Shown: in pieces, positions 26,383-34,309 of the stretch
Layout: each line of letters opens with the position of its first letter
Numbering within the stretch: the first letter of the stretch is position 1
Assembly (NCBI RefSeq): GCF_014397005.1
Contig: NZ_JACGWS010000005.1
Location: 62,001-126,000, forward strand
Reading direction: 5' to 3'
Source: Kordia aestuariivivens
Lineage (GTDB): Bacteria; Bacteroidota; Bacteroidia; Flavobacteriales; Flavobacteriaceae
Length of the DNA stretch: 64,000 nucleotides
The notes under the pieces: model-generated
The model's input: only the letters and a program-made list of their open reading frames with translations
Database searches by the model: none
What the model was told of the DNA's origin: nothing
Program-made: the position numbers and the translations under genes

Positions 26383-26403
26383 AGATTGTGCAAAGCAACC
26401 AAA
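26372..26403 (-). promoter_or_regulatory. Promoter of the XRE gene (TTTG-N20-TACTTTTG)
   Basis: On the minus strand, TTTG is followed after 20 bp by TACTTTTG, an exact match to the Bacteroidota -33/-7 consensus. Confidence 0.6.
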
Positions 26404-26553
26404 TAAACTTTGTTAATTCATTGCTAACGGTTATAAATTACTTTAAGTAATGTTGTTTAAAATATTGAAATACAGATATTTAATACATAAAATGTTTAAT
26501 TACTATTATCTACTACATCTTTGTGTGCTTGCATGGCTCATAATAATGGATAC

Positions 26554-26629
26554 TTGTTTACAATAATAAACACACTTGTAACATAAGCATGTTTACAATT
26601 GTAAAATAAACAATGTTTACATTTGTAAT
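26554..26629 (+). promoter_or_regulatory. Operator array and promoter of the M14 peptidase gene
   Basis: Three GTTTACAA sites: GTTTACAATAATAAACAC (26555-26572), the perfect palindrome TTTACAATTGTAAA (26592-26605), and GTTTACATTTGTAATC (26615-26630). The last contains TACATTTG (26618-26625), a TAnnTTTG -7 element 23 bp before the ATG. Confidence 0.6.
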
Positions 26630-26647
26630 CTGTAATCAGAACAATTT

Positions 26648-27787
26648 ATGTACACACATCACTTATCAAATTGGTATCGCACACATTTTGAAGCAACTTT
26701 ACACGGTCGTTACATCACGCTCGAACATATATCTTCCCTATTGGAAAAACTGCCAAAAAAATTCAATCTAACACAAATTGGAGTTTCAGTTTTAGAGCGC
26801 CCTATTCATTCCCTAACAATCGGAAATGGAACGAAAAAAATATTGATGTGGTCACAAATGCACGGAAACGAATCCACAACTACGAAAGCCGTTTTTGATT
26901 TAATAAACTTTTTAAATGAACCTTCAGCTGTTGCAGAAACTATTTTAAGCAACTGTACAATCTGTATCATTCCGATGTTAAATCCGGATGGAGCTGCAGC
27001 GTATACACGTATAAATGCGAATGAAATTGACTTAAATCGAGATGCGCAAGTGCGTTCACAACCAGAAAGTGTGGTATTAAGAACTATATATAATGAGTTT
27101 CAACCTGACTTTTGCTTCAATCTTCATGGGCAACGAACGATATTTAGTGCTGGAAATTTTGATAAATCGGCGATAGTGTCTTTTTTAACGCCTTCGGAAG
27201 ACGCAGCGAGATCAATTACTCTAAATCGTCAGAAAAGCATGGAAATCATTGTTAAAATGAACGAAATGCTGCAAAAACTCATCCCAAATCATGTAGGAAG
27301 GTATGATGATGGTTTCAATCTGAATTGTGTTGGCGATACGTTTCAATCACTTGGAACACCAACTATTTTATTTGAAGCTGGGCATTTCCCTGATGATTAC
27401 CATCGTGAAAAAACACGAGAATTGATTTTTTATGCAATGATCGATGCAATTCAATATATTGCTTCCAATGAAATTAAAGGAAGGTTTACAGACGCTTATT
27501 TTGAAATTCCTGAGAATGAAAAACTACATTATGACCTTGTGCTAAAAAACGTTCAAACGGACCAAAATGAAACTTTTGATCTTGGCGTGATGTACGAAGA
27601 AATCCTAAATAATGGCAAAATTGACTTTGAACCGTACATTGAAGACAAAAAAATGCTAAAAAAATCGTTCGCACACAAAATAATTGATTTTCAGGAGCCA
27701 ATCGCTCAGACCTATATATTTCAATCGTTTTCGTTGGATGTTGACGTTATGGAATATTTAAGAAAATTCAATAAAATTGACAATTAG
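26648..27787 (+). CDS. M14-family zinc carboxypeptidase
   Basis: A 379-residue protein. The zinc site is MHGNES (His-x-x-Glu, about residues 75-80), followed by DLNRDAQV with the substrate-binding Asn-Arg, and a later His in FNLHGQRT; the catalytic Glu is probably in TILFEAGHFP. There is no signal peptide, so the enzyme should act in the cytoplasm. This branch of the family often removes C-terminal amino acids from short peptides or murein peptides. The C-terminal ~100 residues form an extra domain that I do not recognise. Its promoter is covered by GTTTACAA motifs shared with the divergent XRE regulator. Confidence 0.85.
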   Translation: MYTHHLSNWYRTHFEATLHGRYITLEHISSLLEKLPKKFNLTQIGVSVLERPIHSLTIGNGTKKILMWSQMHGNESTTTKAVFDLINFLNEPSAVAETILSNCTICIIPMLNPDGAAAYTRINANEIDLNRDAQVRSQPESVVLRTIYNEFQPDFCFNLHGQRTIFSAGNFDKSAIVSFLTPSEDAARSITLNRQKSMEIIVKMNEMLQKLIPNHVGRYDDGFNLNCVGDTFQSLGTPTILFEAGHFPDDYHREKTRELIFYAMIDAIQYIASNEIKGRFTDAYFEIPENEKLHYDLVLKNVQTDQNETFDLGVMYEEILNNGKIDFEPYIEDKKMLKKSFAHKIIDFQEPIAQTYIFQSFSLDVDVMEYLRKFNKIDN

Positions 27788-27844
27788 TTAACATATCTTA
27801 TGTTGTTTTATGCATTATTATTCGATTTTTTTTGTTTTTTTTGC

Positions 27845-27873
27845 ATTATCTTTAAAAAATAATATAAGATAAT
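27845..27873. promoter_or_regulatory. Inverted repeat directly before the Lrp gene
   Basis: ATTATCTT (27845-27852) and AAGATAAT (27866-27873) form a perfect 8-bp inverted repeat that ends one base before the ATG. Lrp-type regulators often bind such sites upstream of their own gene, so autoregulation is plausible. Confidence 0.45.
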
Positions 27874-27874
27874 C

Positions 27875-28354
27875 ATGGCAAAATTTAGGTTAGATGAAGT
27901 AGATCATCAGATATTAGACATGTTGATTGAGAATACTAGAATTCCATTTACAGACATCGCAAAAAAATTATTAATTTCTGCAGGAACGGTTCACGTTCGT
28001 GTGAAAAAATTAGAAGAAGCTGGAATCATTAAAGGTTCTTCCTTAACGTTAGACTATCAAAAATTAGGATATTCATTTATCGCGTATGTGGGTATTTTCT
28101 TGGAAAAAACCTCGCAAACCAAATTTGTGTTAAACAGAATACATGAAATTCCATATATCACGGTAGCTCATATTACGACAGGAAAATTTAATATCTTCTG
28201 TAAAGTACGTGCAAAACATACCAAACATGCCAAAGACATCATTTTTATGATTGATGATATTGAAGGTGTATCGCGTACAGAAACAATGATTTCACTAGAA
28301 GAAAGTATCAACGATAAAAACCGTTTGATGCACTCAATCTTTAATGATTTATAA
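27875..28354 (+). CDS. Lrp/AsnC family transcriptional regulator
   Basis: A 159-residue protein with an N-terminal winged HTH (about 5-50; IPFTDIAKKLLISAGTVHVR) and a C-terminal RAM domain (about 70-150) that binds small ligands, usually amino acids. Length and motif order fit the family. It is probably self-regulated through the inverted repeat in front of it. It is followed by a terminator and then the 77-bp tandem repeat. Which amino acid it senses cannot be told; alanine or other branched signals are possible. Confidence 0.92.
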   Translation: MAKFRLDEVDHQILDMLIENTRIPFTDIAKKLLISAGTVHVRVKKLEEAGIIKGSSLTLDYQKLGYSFIAYVGIFLEKTSQTKFVLNRIHEIPYITVAHITTGKFNIFCKVRAKHTKHAKDIIFMIDDIEGVSRTETMISLEESINDKNRLMHSIFNDL

Positions 28355-28375
28355 AAAGACAACGAAATAATAGCA

Positions 28376-28411
28376 TAAACCCTTGCGCTTTTCGTGTAAG
28401 GGTTTTTTTAT
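28376..28411. terminator. Intrinsic terminator of the Lrp gene
   Basis: AAACCCTT and AAGGGTTT arms around a short loop are followed by a run of seven T. Confidence 0.8.
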
Positions 28412-28419
28412 TAGTGAAA

Positions 28420-28697
28420 CTTAATTTGTAGCAGTCTGAAAGACGAACTAGAAATTATTAGTTGAACTAATCCTGATGAAAATCAGGATCTTATGACTTA
28501 ATTTGTAGCAGTCTGAAAGACGAACTAGAAATTATTAGTTGAACTAATCCTGATGAAAATCAGGATCTTATGACTTAATTTGTAGAAGTCTGAAAGACGA
28601 ACTATAAATTACTAGTTGAACTAATCCTGATGAAAATCAGGATCTTATGACTTAATTTGTAGCAGTCTGAAAGACGAACTATAAATTATTAATTAAG
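28420..28697. repeat. 77-bp tandem repeat, 3.6 copies, with conserved hairpins
   Basis: Units start at 28420, 28497, 28574 and 28651 (partial), exactly 77 bp apart, and differ at only a few positions. Each full unit has the perfect hairpin ATCCTGAT-GAAA-ATCAGGAT, the near-palindrome ATTAGT-TGA-ACTAAT and a small GTC-TGAAA-GAC hairpin. It has no open frame. It fills the space between the lrp terminator and ppc. Confidence 0.95.
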
Positions 28698-28778
28698 CGA
28701 ATCCATTTAAAAATTAGAATCTAAGGTTTTAAACCTTTCATTTGAATAAACATCTTTTAATACCAAAATACCAAACTT

Positions 28779-31364
28779 ATGTCTCGCAAGCCAAAACTAG
28801 AGCGTTTTCAAGAAAATATATCTTCTAAATATCAAATTTACAACAGTATTTTTATGACGTTGCCTTTTGATGAAATCTCCAATACAGGTGTGTTATTGCC
28901 TTTATTTAGTGAGATTTGTGAAAAAGGGTACGCAATTGACAAAAATCCAACAGAAATTGTAGACAAATTTTTTGAACGTTATGTAGAAGATAAAGACGAA
29001 AAGGAAAAAACTAATTTGCTCTTTCGATTTATTCAATATATTGAACGTCAGGTAGTTTTATTTGATGCGGTAGAAGATGCTTCGTTTCCAATTGTGAATA
29101 ATATGGATGGACGAGGAACGTTGCGAAATATAAAGGAAGAAGCAGAAGAAAAAGGCAAACTAGACGCATTAAAAATTCATTTAAAGCGCTTTAAAATTCG
29201 CCCTGTATTGACGGCGCATCCAACGCAGTTCTATCCTGGGCAGGTTTTAGGAATCATTACGGATCTCGCGGAAGCGATTGAAAAAAATGATTTATTATCC
29301 ATTAAAAAATTATTAGCGCAATTAGGAAAAACTCCTTTCTTTAAAAAAGAAAAACCAACACCTTATGACGAAGCAGTGAGTTTAATTTGGTATTTGGAGA
29401 ACGTTTTCTATCATGCGGCAAGTAAAATATACAATTACATTCAGCAAAATATATTTAAGGACGAGGAAATTGACAACCAAGTTATTGATTTAGGCTTTTG
29501 GCCAGGTGGTGATCGTGATGGAAATCCTTTTGTAACGACTGAAATCACACTAAAAGTAGCCGAACGTTTGCGGAGTACGATTTTGTTAAATTATCATCGC
29601 GACATTCGTAAACTTAAGCGTAGACTTACATTTGATGGTGTAGAGAAGCGTTTGGCGCGATTGGAAACGATGTTCTACAAGAACGTGTATTTGCGAAAAG
29701 AAGATGGAATGTTGTCGTTAGATGAGTTTGAAAAAGAACTGAAAGCGATCAGGCATGTGGTTGTTACAGATCATAAGTCCTTATTCTGTGCGGAGATTGA
29801 TGATTTAATTAATAAAGTAAAGCTTTTTGGATATCACTTTGCGATGTTAGACATTCGTCAAGATTCACGTGTGCATCAAGGTGTATTTGAAAACATTGTG
29901 AGTACTATGAAAACTAAAGGAACTGCTTTGTTTTCAGGAAGCTACATAAATGTAACCGAAGAAGAAAAAATAAAATTACTTTCAGAAGTAACCCAAGTTA
30001 TTCAGCCTGAATATTTTGAGGATGAAATTACAAATTCAACAATTTCGTCTATTTATGCAATGAAAACCATTCAAGCTCGTAATGGTGAACGCGGCGCAAA
30101 TCGATATATAATCAGTAACAATCAATCGGCATTACATGTTATGGAAGCATTTACCATGTTGCGTTTGTGCGATTGGAAACAACCAAATGTTGACGTTTCG
30201 CCATTATTTGAAACGGTTCCTGATTTGCAAGCAGCGCAAGCAGTCATGCGAACTTTATATGAAAATGAAGCGTATGCAGCGCATTTAAAAGCACGTGACA
30301 ACAAACAATACATAATGTTAGGTTTCTCTGATGGAACGAAAGATGGTGGCTATTTAATGGCAAACTGGAGTATTTTTAAAGCAAAAGAAGAACTCACAGC
30401 AGTTTCTCGTGAATATGGCATTAAAGTAATCTTCTTTGATGGTAGAGGCGGACCGCCAGCACGTGGAGGCGGAAAAACACACCAATTCTATGCGTCTTTA
30501 GGAAGTACGGTTGAAGATGAAGAAATTCAATTAACAGTGCAAGGACAAACAATTAGTTCAAACTTTGGAACCTTGGATTCGTGTCAATACAACTTAGAGC
30601 AATTGTTGAGTTCAGGAATCTCAAACGAAATATTTTCAAACACTACTGCAGAATTTTCACAAGATGATAAAAAGACCATGGAAGCACTTGCTTCGGTAAG
30701 TTATGACACGTATGTTGCCTTTAAAAAGCATCCGATGTTTTTACCGTATTTGGAGCGAATGAGTACGTTGAAATATTATGCAAAGACCAATATTGGAAGT
30801 CGTCCATCAAAACGTTCTAAGTCTAAAGAGTTCAATTTCTCAGACTTACGTGCCATTCCGTTTGTAGGAAGTTGGAGTCAACTCAAGCAAAATGTTCCAG
30901 GATTTTATGGTGTTGGAACTGCGCTAGAAGAGATGGAGAAAAAAGGAGAATTTGATCAAGTATTAACATTATATAAAAACTCTGCATTTTTCCGCACATT
31001 ACTTGAAAACAGTATGATGAGCTTAACGAAGTCTTTCTTTAAGTTAACCGCATATATGAAACAAAATGAGGAGTTTGGAGAATTTTGGAGCATCATTTTT
31101 GAAGAGTATGAACGTACAAAAGCAATGTTACTAAAAGTAACTGGCTATGATGAATTAATGCAAAATCAGCCCGCTGGAAAAGCGTCAATTCATGCGCGTG
31201 AAAAGATTGTTTTACCGTTGTTAACGATTCAACAATTTGCATTGCGCAAAATACAAGAATTACAAAAAGATCCAGAAGCAAATGAAGCCGAACTAAAAGT
31301 ATATGAAAAAATGGTGACACGTTCGTTGTTTGGAAACATTAACGCGAGTCGAAATTCAGCGTAG
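28779..31364 (+). CDS. ppc: Phosphoenolpyruvate carboxylase
   Basis: An 861-residue protein with the full set of PEPC signatures: VLTAHPTQ with the catalytic His, FWPGGDRDGNPFVT, the DGRGGPPARGGGKT loop, FGTLDSCQYN and NIGSRPSKR. It carboxylates PEP to oxaloacetate to refill the TCA cycle. Length is close to other Bacteroidota PEPCs and slightly shorter than the E. coli enzyme. It ends with NINASRNSA, close to the usual catalytic C-terminus. It is transcribed alone, downstream of the tandem repeat. Allosteric control by aspartate or acetyl-CoA is family knowledge. Confidence 0.97.
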   Translation: MSRKPKLERFQENISSKYQIYNSIFMTLPFDEISNTGVLLPLFSEICEKGYAIDKNPTEIVDKFFERYVEDKDEKEKTNLLFRFIQYIERQVVLFDAVEDASFPIVNNMDGRGTLRNIKEEAEEKGKLDALKIHLKRFKIRPVLTAHPTQFYPGQVLGIITDLAEAIEKNDLLSIKKLLAQLGKTPFFKKEKPTPYDEAVSLIWYLENVFYHAASKIYNYIQQNIFKDEEIDNQVIDLGFWPGGDRDGNPFVTTEITLKVAERLRSTILLNYHRDIRKLKRRLTFDGVEKRLARLETMFYKNVYLRKEDGMLSLDEFEKELKAIRHVVVTDHKSLFCAEIDDLINKVKLFGYHFAMLDIRQDSRVHQGVFENIVSTMKTKGTALFSGSYINVTEEEKIKLLSEVTQVIQPEYFEDEITNSTISSIYAMKTIQARNGERGANRYIISNNQSALHVMEAFTMLRLCDWKQPNVDVSPLFETVPDLQAAQAVMRTLYENEAYAAHLKARDNKQYIMLGFSDGTKDGGYLMANWSIFKAKEELTAVSREYGIKVIFFDGRGGPPARGGGKTHQFYASLGSTVEDEEIQLTVQGQTISSNFGTLDSCQYNLEQLLSSGISNEIFSNTTAEFSQDDKKTMEALASVSYDTYVAFKKHPMFLPYLERMSTLKYYAKTNIGSRPSKRSKSKEFNFSDLRAIPFVGSWSQLKQNVPGFYGVGTALEEMEKKGEFDQVLTLYKNSAFFRTLLENSMMSLTKSFFKLTAYMKQNEEFGEFWSIIFEEYERTKAMLLKVTGYDELMQNQPAGKASIHAREKIVLPLLTIQQFALRKIQELQKDPEANEAELKVYEKMVTRSLFGNINASRNSA

Positions 31365-31434
31365 CTTCGACAAGCTCAGCTACCGCTTTGAATGTTAGAC
31401 TTCTTAGAAGTTTAAAAAAGGAGATTATACACTA
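31365..31434. repeat. Dispersed intergenic repeat fragment after ppc
   Basis: It contains GCTTCGACAAGCTCAG and ttagacttcttag, shared with the intergenic repeat at 5.5-5.7 kb. No gene. Confidence 0.5.
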
Positions 31435-31484
31435 TAAAAAAAACATTCAGGCTTACTTTAATACAGTTAATCTGAATGTTTTTA
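31435..31484. terminator. Bidirectional terminator between ppc and the peptide genes
   Basis: AAAAACATTCAG and CTGAATGTTTTT arms with A- and T-runs on the outside. It serves ppc (+) and the twin peptide genes (-). Confidence 0.7.
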
Positions 31485-31515
31485 TGTTGCAGCATACTGT
31501 TATAAACAAGAGTGA

Positions 31516-31641
31516 TTATACGTCACCTTCATTTGTAACAGTACCTAAGTTAGTAATAGGTACATCTTCACTTCCGTTATTTCCTCCAATAATTTTTATT
31601 GTTGTAACATTTGGCAATTGAAATTTTTTAAATTTTTCCAT
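31516..31641 (-). CDS. 41-residue leader-GG peptide (twin 2)
   Basis: Translation of the minus strand from 31641 gives a peptide starting MEKFKKFQLPNVTT, then IKIIGG and a short acidic tail ending NLGTVTNEGDV. It is nearly identical to the twin at 31705-31830; only residues about 15-28 and the last residue differ. The same 18-bp sequence precedes both start codons. The Lys/Phe-rich leader with a double Gly (residues 19-20) resembles leader-GG natural-product precursors of Bacteroidota. It has no Cys. It lies downstream of the AraC regulator on the same strand. The two-copy conservation argues it is real. Confidence 0.62.
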   Translation of the reverse strand: MEKFKKFQLPNVTTIKIIGGNNGSEDVPITNLGTVTNEGDV

Positions 31642-31704
31642 AATTGATATGATTTTAAAATTAATTAAATAGTATTAAAGCTTATTTCGTTAAAATAGGA
31701 GTGA

Positions 31705-31830
31705 TTATGCGTCACCTTCATTTGTAACAGTACCTAAGTTAGTAATAGGCCCTTCTTCATCTTCTCCATTGCCTCCAATTATTCTTACTGTTGTAACATT
31801 TGGCAATTGAAATTTTTTAAATTTTTCCAT
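31705..31830 (-). CDS. 41-residue leader-GG peptide (twin 1)
   Basis: Minus strand, 41 residues: MEKFKKFQLPNVTT, VRIIGG, then an acidic NGEDEEGP and the tail ITNLGTVTNEGDA. Positions 189 bp apart in the twin align over the whole gene plus upstream bases. The change between twins is concentrated in the residues just around and after the double Gly, while leader and tail stay fixed. I recognise no modifying enzyme next to it. It may be a signal, bacteriocin-like or modified peptide; nothing more can be said from the sequence. Confidence 0.62.
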   Translation of the reverse strand: MEKFKKFQLPNVTTVRIIGGNGEDEEGPITNLGTVTNEGDA

Positions 31831-31981
31831 AATTGATATGATTTTAAAAGTTAATAATAACTCAATAGTAGTGAAAATGCGAAGTTGATGCTAATAAAGC
31901 CTACCACAATTCCTTGAATTGTAGTAAGTTAATCTCTTTGCCTTTTGGTGAAAATGGTTAGATTATTGACGATTAAATAAT

Positions 31982-32845
31982 CTAATACGCTGAACTCCGA
32001 AAACTTGAAGGAGTTCGTTGTGTTTTTTGCTTGAATAATCTTGAAAAATAGGAGTAATCCTCGAATCCGAGTCGATTTGCAATTTCATTTACAGCTAATT
32101 CAGGTGTTAATAATAATCGTTTTGCTTCCAAAATAATTCTGTCTGTAATGACTGTTGTTGCTGTTTTTTGTAATGTTTCTTTGCAGATTCGATTCAAATG
32201 TTTCAATGTAATATTTAATCTACTAGCATAAAAAGAAGGTTTTTTTTCATACTTATAAAATTGTTCAAGGAGTTCTTCAAAGCTGCGTAAAATAGTATGA
32301 TATCGCTTGACTTGTAATTGTGTAGGTGTAATGTAGTGACGTGATAGTTCAATATAAATTAAATCTAATAAATTTAAAATTGAATGTTCATTGAAAAGTT
32401 TTCGTGAAGTATATTCAGCAAGAATCATTTCAAAAAATGAAGTAATAGTTTGTGTTTGTGGTGCGTTCAAACGTAATTTAGGTGTGTTGTAAGTGGAATA
32501 GTAAAACGGATAATCGTTTATTTGCTTATGTCTGAAATGTACATTGTAAAATTCTTTCGAATGAAATAAAATAAAGCCATCAATATCTTTTGATAAATTC
32601 CAATGATGCATTTGTCCGGGTTGTAATACAAATACGCTTCCTGCGTTAATTTCATAGGTATTAAAATCGACAATATGTGTTCCTGTTCCTTTTGTAAATA
32701 GGACAACTAAATGAAAATCATGTATGTGTGGTTTTTCAATAAACGGATGTGTGCGCAAATGCTCTTCAAACCGATTGCAATATAAGTGTTTGCTTGGTTT
32801 GTCTTCTTTAAATTGTGAAATATTGTAAACAGGTAATAATTTCAT
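31982..32845 (-). CDS. AraC family transcriptional regulator (cupin + HTH)
   Basis: A 287-residue protein with an N-terminal cupin sensor domain (about 20-150, with PHIHDFHLVV and LQPGQMHHW) and a C-terminal AraC double HTH (about 185-285, with YASRLNITLKHLNRICKE and AVNEIANRLGFEDYSYFSRLFKQKT). It acts in the cytoplasm, probably binding a small ligand. It stands 151 bp upstream of the twin peptide genes on the same strand and divergent from the DUF983 gene, so either may be its target. Confidence 0.88.
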   Translation of the reverse strand: MKLLPVYNISQFKEDKPSKHLYCNRFEEHLRTHPFIEKPHIHDFHLVVLFTKGTGTHIVDFNTYEINAGSVFVLQPGQMHHWNLSKDIDGFILFHSKEFYNVHFRHKQINDYPFYYSTYNTPKLRLNAPQTQTITSFFEMILAEYTSRKLFNEHSILNLLDLIYIELSRHYITPTQLQVKRYHTILRSFEELLEQFYKYEKKPSFYASRLNITLKHLNRICKETLQKTATTVITDRIILEAKRLLLTPELAVNEIANRLGFEDYSYFSRLFKQKTQRTPSSFRSSAY

Positions 32846-32914
32846 TTCTTTGTAAATGTCTTTTTTGTGCTATAAAAAGTGAAAATACAAACTTTATTCG
32901 ATTTGATTGGTTTC

Positions 32915-32922
32915 TAACTTTG
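32915..32922 (+). promoter_or_regulatory. Candidate -7 element of the DUF983 gene
   Basis: TAACTTTG matches TAnnTTTG and ends 16 bp before the ATG. No -33 TTTG is present at standard spacing. Confidence 0.4.
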
Positions 32923-32938
32923 TATTAAAATAAAAAAC

Positions 32939-33292
32939 ATGGGAAATACACTTCAAAATATCTATCAAGGAACGTGTCCTAGTTGTAATAAAGGGAAGAT
33001 TTTTAAGAAAAAAGGATTGTTATATAAACTACGAATGCCAAAAATGCACGCGCATTGTAGCGTTTGTAAGTATAAATTTGAAAAAGAGCCGGGTTATTTT
33101 TTTGGTGCAATGTATGTCAGTTATATGTTAACCATTGCAGGAGCAGTTGGTTTGTTTATAATGCTTTCGTATATCGTTGGAATTGGAGATAATTTTCAAA
33201 TTTTCTTGATGATTGCTGCTGCTATGATTGGCTTGTCTTTTTTTAACATGCGAATTTCCAGAACAATATGGATTCATTTGTTTAAAACGTGA
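32939..33292 (+). CDS. DUF983 family small membrane protein
   Basis: A 117-residue protein with an N-terminal zinc-ribbon-like part (CPSCNKGKIF and HCSVCKYKF, two Cys-x-x-Cys pairs), the family phrase EPGYFFGAMYVSY, and two transmembrane helices (about 58-80 and 85-103). DUF983 proteins are widespread in Alphaproteobacteria and Bacteroidota and have no agreed function. The DinB-like gene begins 88 bp downstream. Confidence 0.85.
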   Translation: MGNTLQNIYQGTCPSCNKGKIFKKKGLLYKLRMPKMHAHCSVCKYKFEKEPGYFFGAMYVSYMLTIAGAVGLFIMLSYIVGIGDNFQIFLMIAAAMIGLSFFNMRISRTIWIHLFKT

Positions 33293-33380
33293 ATTTCTTA
33301 CGACTAATGTGACGTTACAAATTTTTTCAAATGATGAAATAATAGTATCTTCATCACGCAAAAAAACTAAAAAACTACAC

Positions 33381-33893
33381 ATGATACCATTTCCAGAACC
33401 TACAGAGTACAATCCGTATTATAGTCAATACGTTCAACATTTAAAAGGAGAAGATGTATTAGATGCGCTTGAAAAAGGTGTGACAAGTATCAATGACCTA
33501 ATGACTTCCTTAACAGAAGAAAAGTTGCGAAGTGCGTATGCAGAAGGAAAATGGACAATAAAAGAAGTGTTGCAACACATTATGGATACCGAACGTATCT
33601 TTTGCAATAGAGCATTACGCTTTGCGCGAAATGACAAAACTGAATTGCCTGGTTTTGAACAAGATGATTATGTTCCATTTTCGGATGCTAATGAGCGCAA
33701 TAGCATGGAAATGTTACGCGAATACAATGCAATTCGTCAAGCAACAATTACGATGTTTCAAGGGTTTTCTGATGACATGTTTGCTAGAGTAGGTGTTGCA
33801 AGCGGAAGCAATATGTCTGTTCGTGCTATTGCACACGTTGTCACAGGTCATGAGCGACATCATGTACGTGTCATAAAAGAACGCTATCTGTAA
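33381..33893 (+). CDS. DinB-like four-helix metalloprotein
   Basis: A 170-residue protein starting at the ATG in MIPFPEPTEYNPYY; the longer open frame upstream overlaps DUF983 and is unlikely. It has the three-His metal site of the DinB/YfiT group: QHIMDTER (first His in helix 2) and GHERHHVRVIKERYL near the C-terminus. Members may be thiol-dependent transferases or hydrolases using bacillithiol or mycothiol in other phyla; the role here is unknown. Its stop codon directly abuts the stop codon of the minus-strand gene that follows. Confidence 0.82.
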   Translation: MIPFPEPTEYNPYYSQYVQHLKGEDVLDALEKGVTSINDLMTSLTEEKLRSAYAEGKWTIKEVLQHIMDTERIFCNRALRFARNDKTELPGFEQDDYVPFSDANERNSMEMLREYNAIRQATITMFQGFSDDMFARVGVASGSNMSVRAIAHVVTGHERHHVRVIKERYL

Positions 33894-34175
33894 TTACTCT
33901 TCCGACAGATCACTAATAATATCTGGCGTAGGCGCAATTTCGTCTAAATCGTCAGAATCACTATCTATATTCGCCATAGAATAGTGTAATTTGCTACTGA
34001 CTTTTACCAAATAAATGGTATCGTTTGTTTTTACTTCAACAGCTTCAATAGTATTGTTATGGTGATCGTCAAAAGTAATAATATCGCGATCTCTATAACC
34101 GCCAGGATAGCGCTCTTGTAGGAGCAATAAGAGTTCTGGCGTCACTTTCTTATAATCTATGATTGCTTTTTTCAT
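33894..34175 (-). CDS. Small acidic protein of unknown function
   Basis: A 93-residue protein, probably cytoplasmic. The N-terminal part (KKAIIDYKKVTPELLLLLQERYPGG) suggests a helix followed by beta strands. The C-terminal 25 residues are very acidic (DSDSDDLDE). Flavobacteria have similar short proteins, as far as I recall. It meets the DinB-like gene stop to stop with no base between. No known motif. Confidence 0.6.
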   Translation of the reverse strand: MKKAIIDYKKVTPELLLLLQERYPGGYRDRDIITFDDHHNNTIEAVEVKTNDTIYLVKVSSKLHYSMANIDSDSDDLDEIAPTPDIISDLSEE

Positions 34176-34309
34176 AGGAATAATCGTTTAAAATTAATAC
34201 TACGGTCATAGGTAAATAGTGGGAATCACTTATTAATTAGTCTATACTAAAAGTACAACTATTTTTTTTGAAAAGAAAGCATTAATGTCACCTTAATGTC
34301 TTTTTAAGG

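Noticed and set aside
28420-28697. CRISPR array
   Set aside because: Units are contiguous 77-bp copies without unique spacers, and no cas gene is present.
31388-31621. 77-codon plus-strand open frame
   Set aside because: It crosses a terminator hairpin and is antisense to one of the twin peptides, whose conserved frame is on the minus strand.
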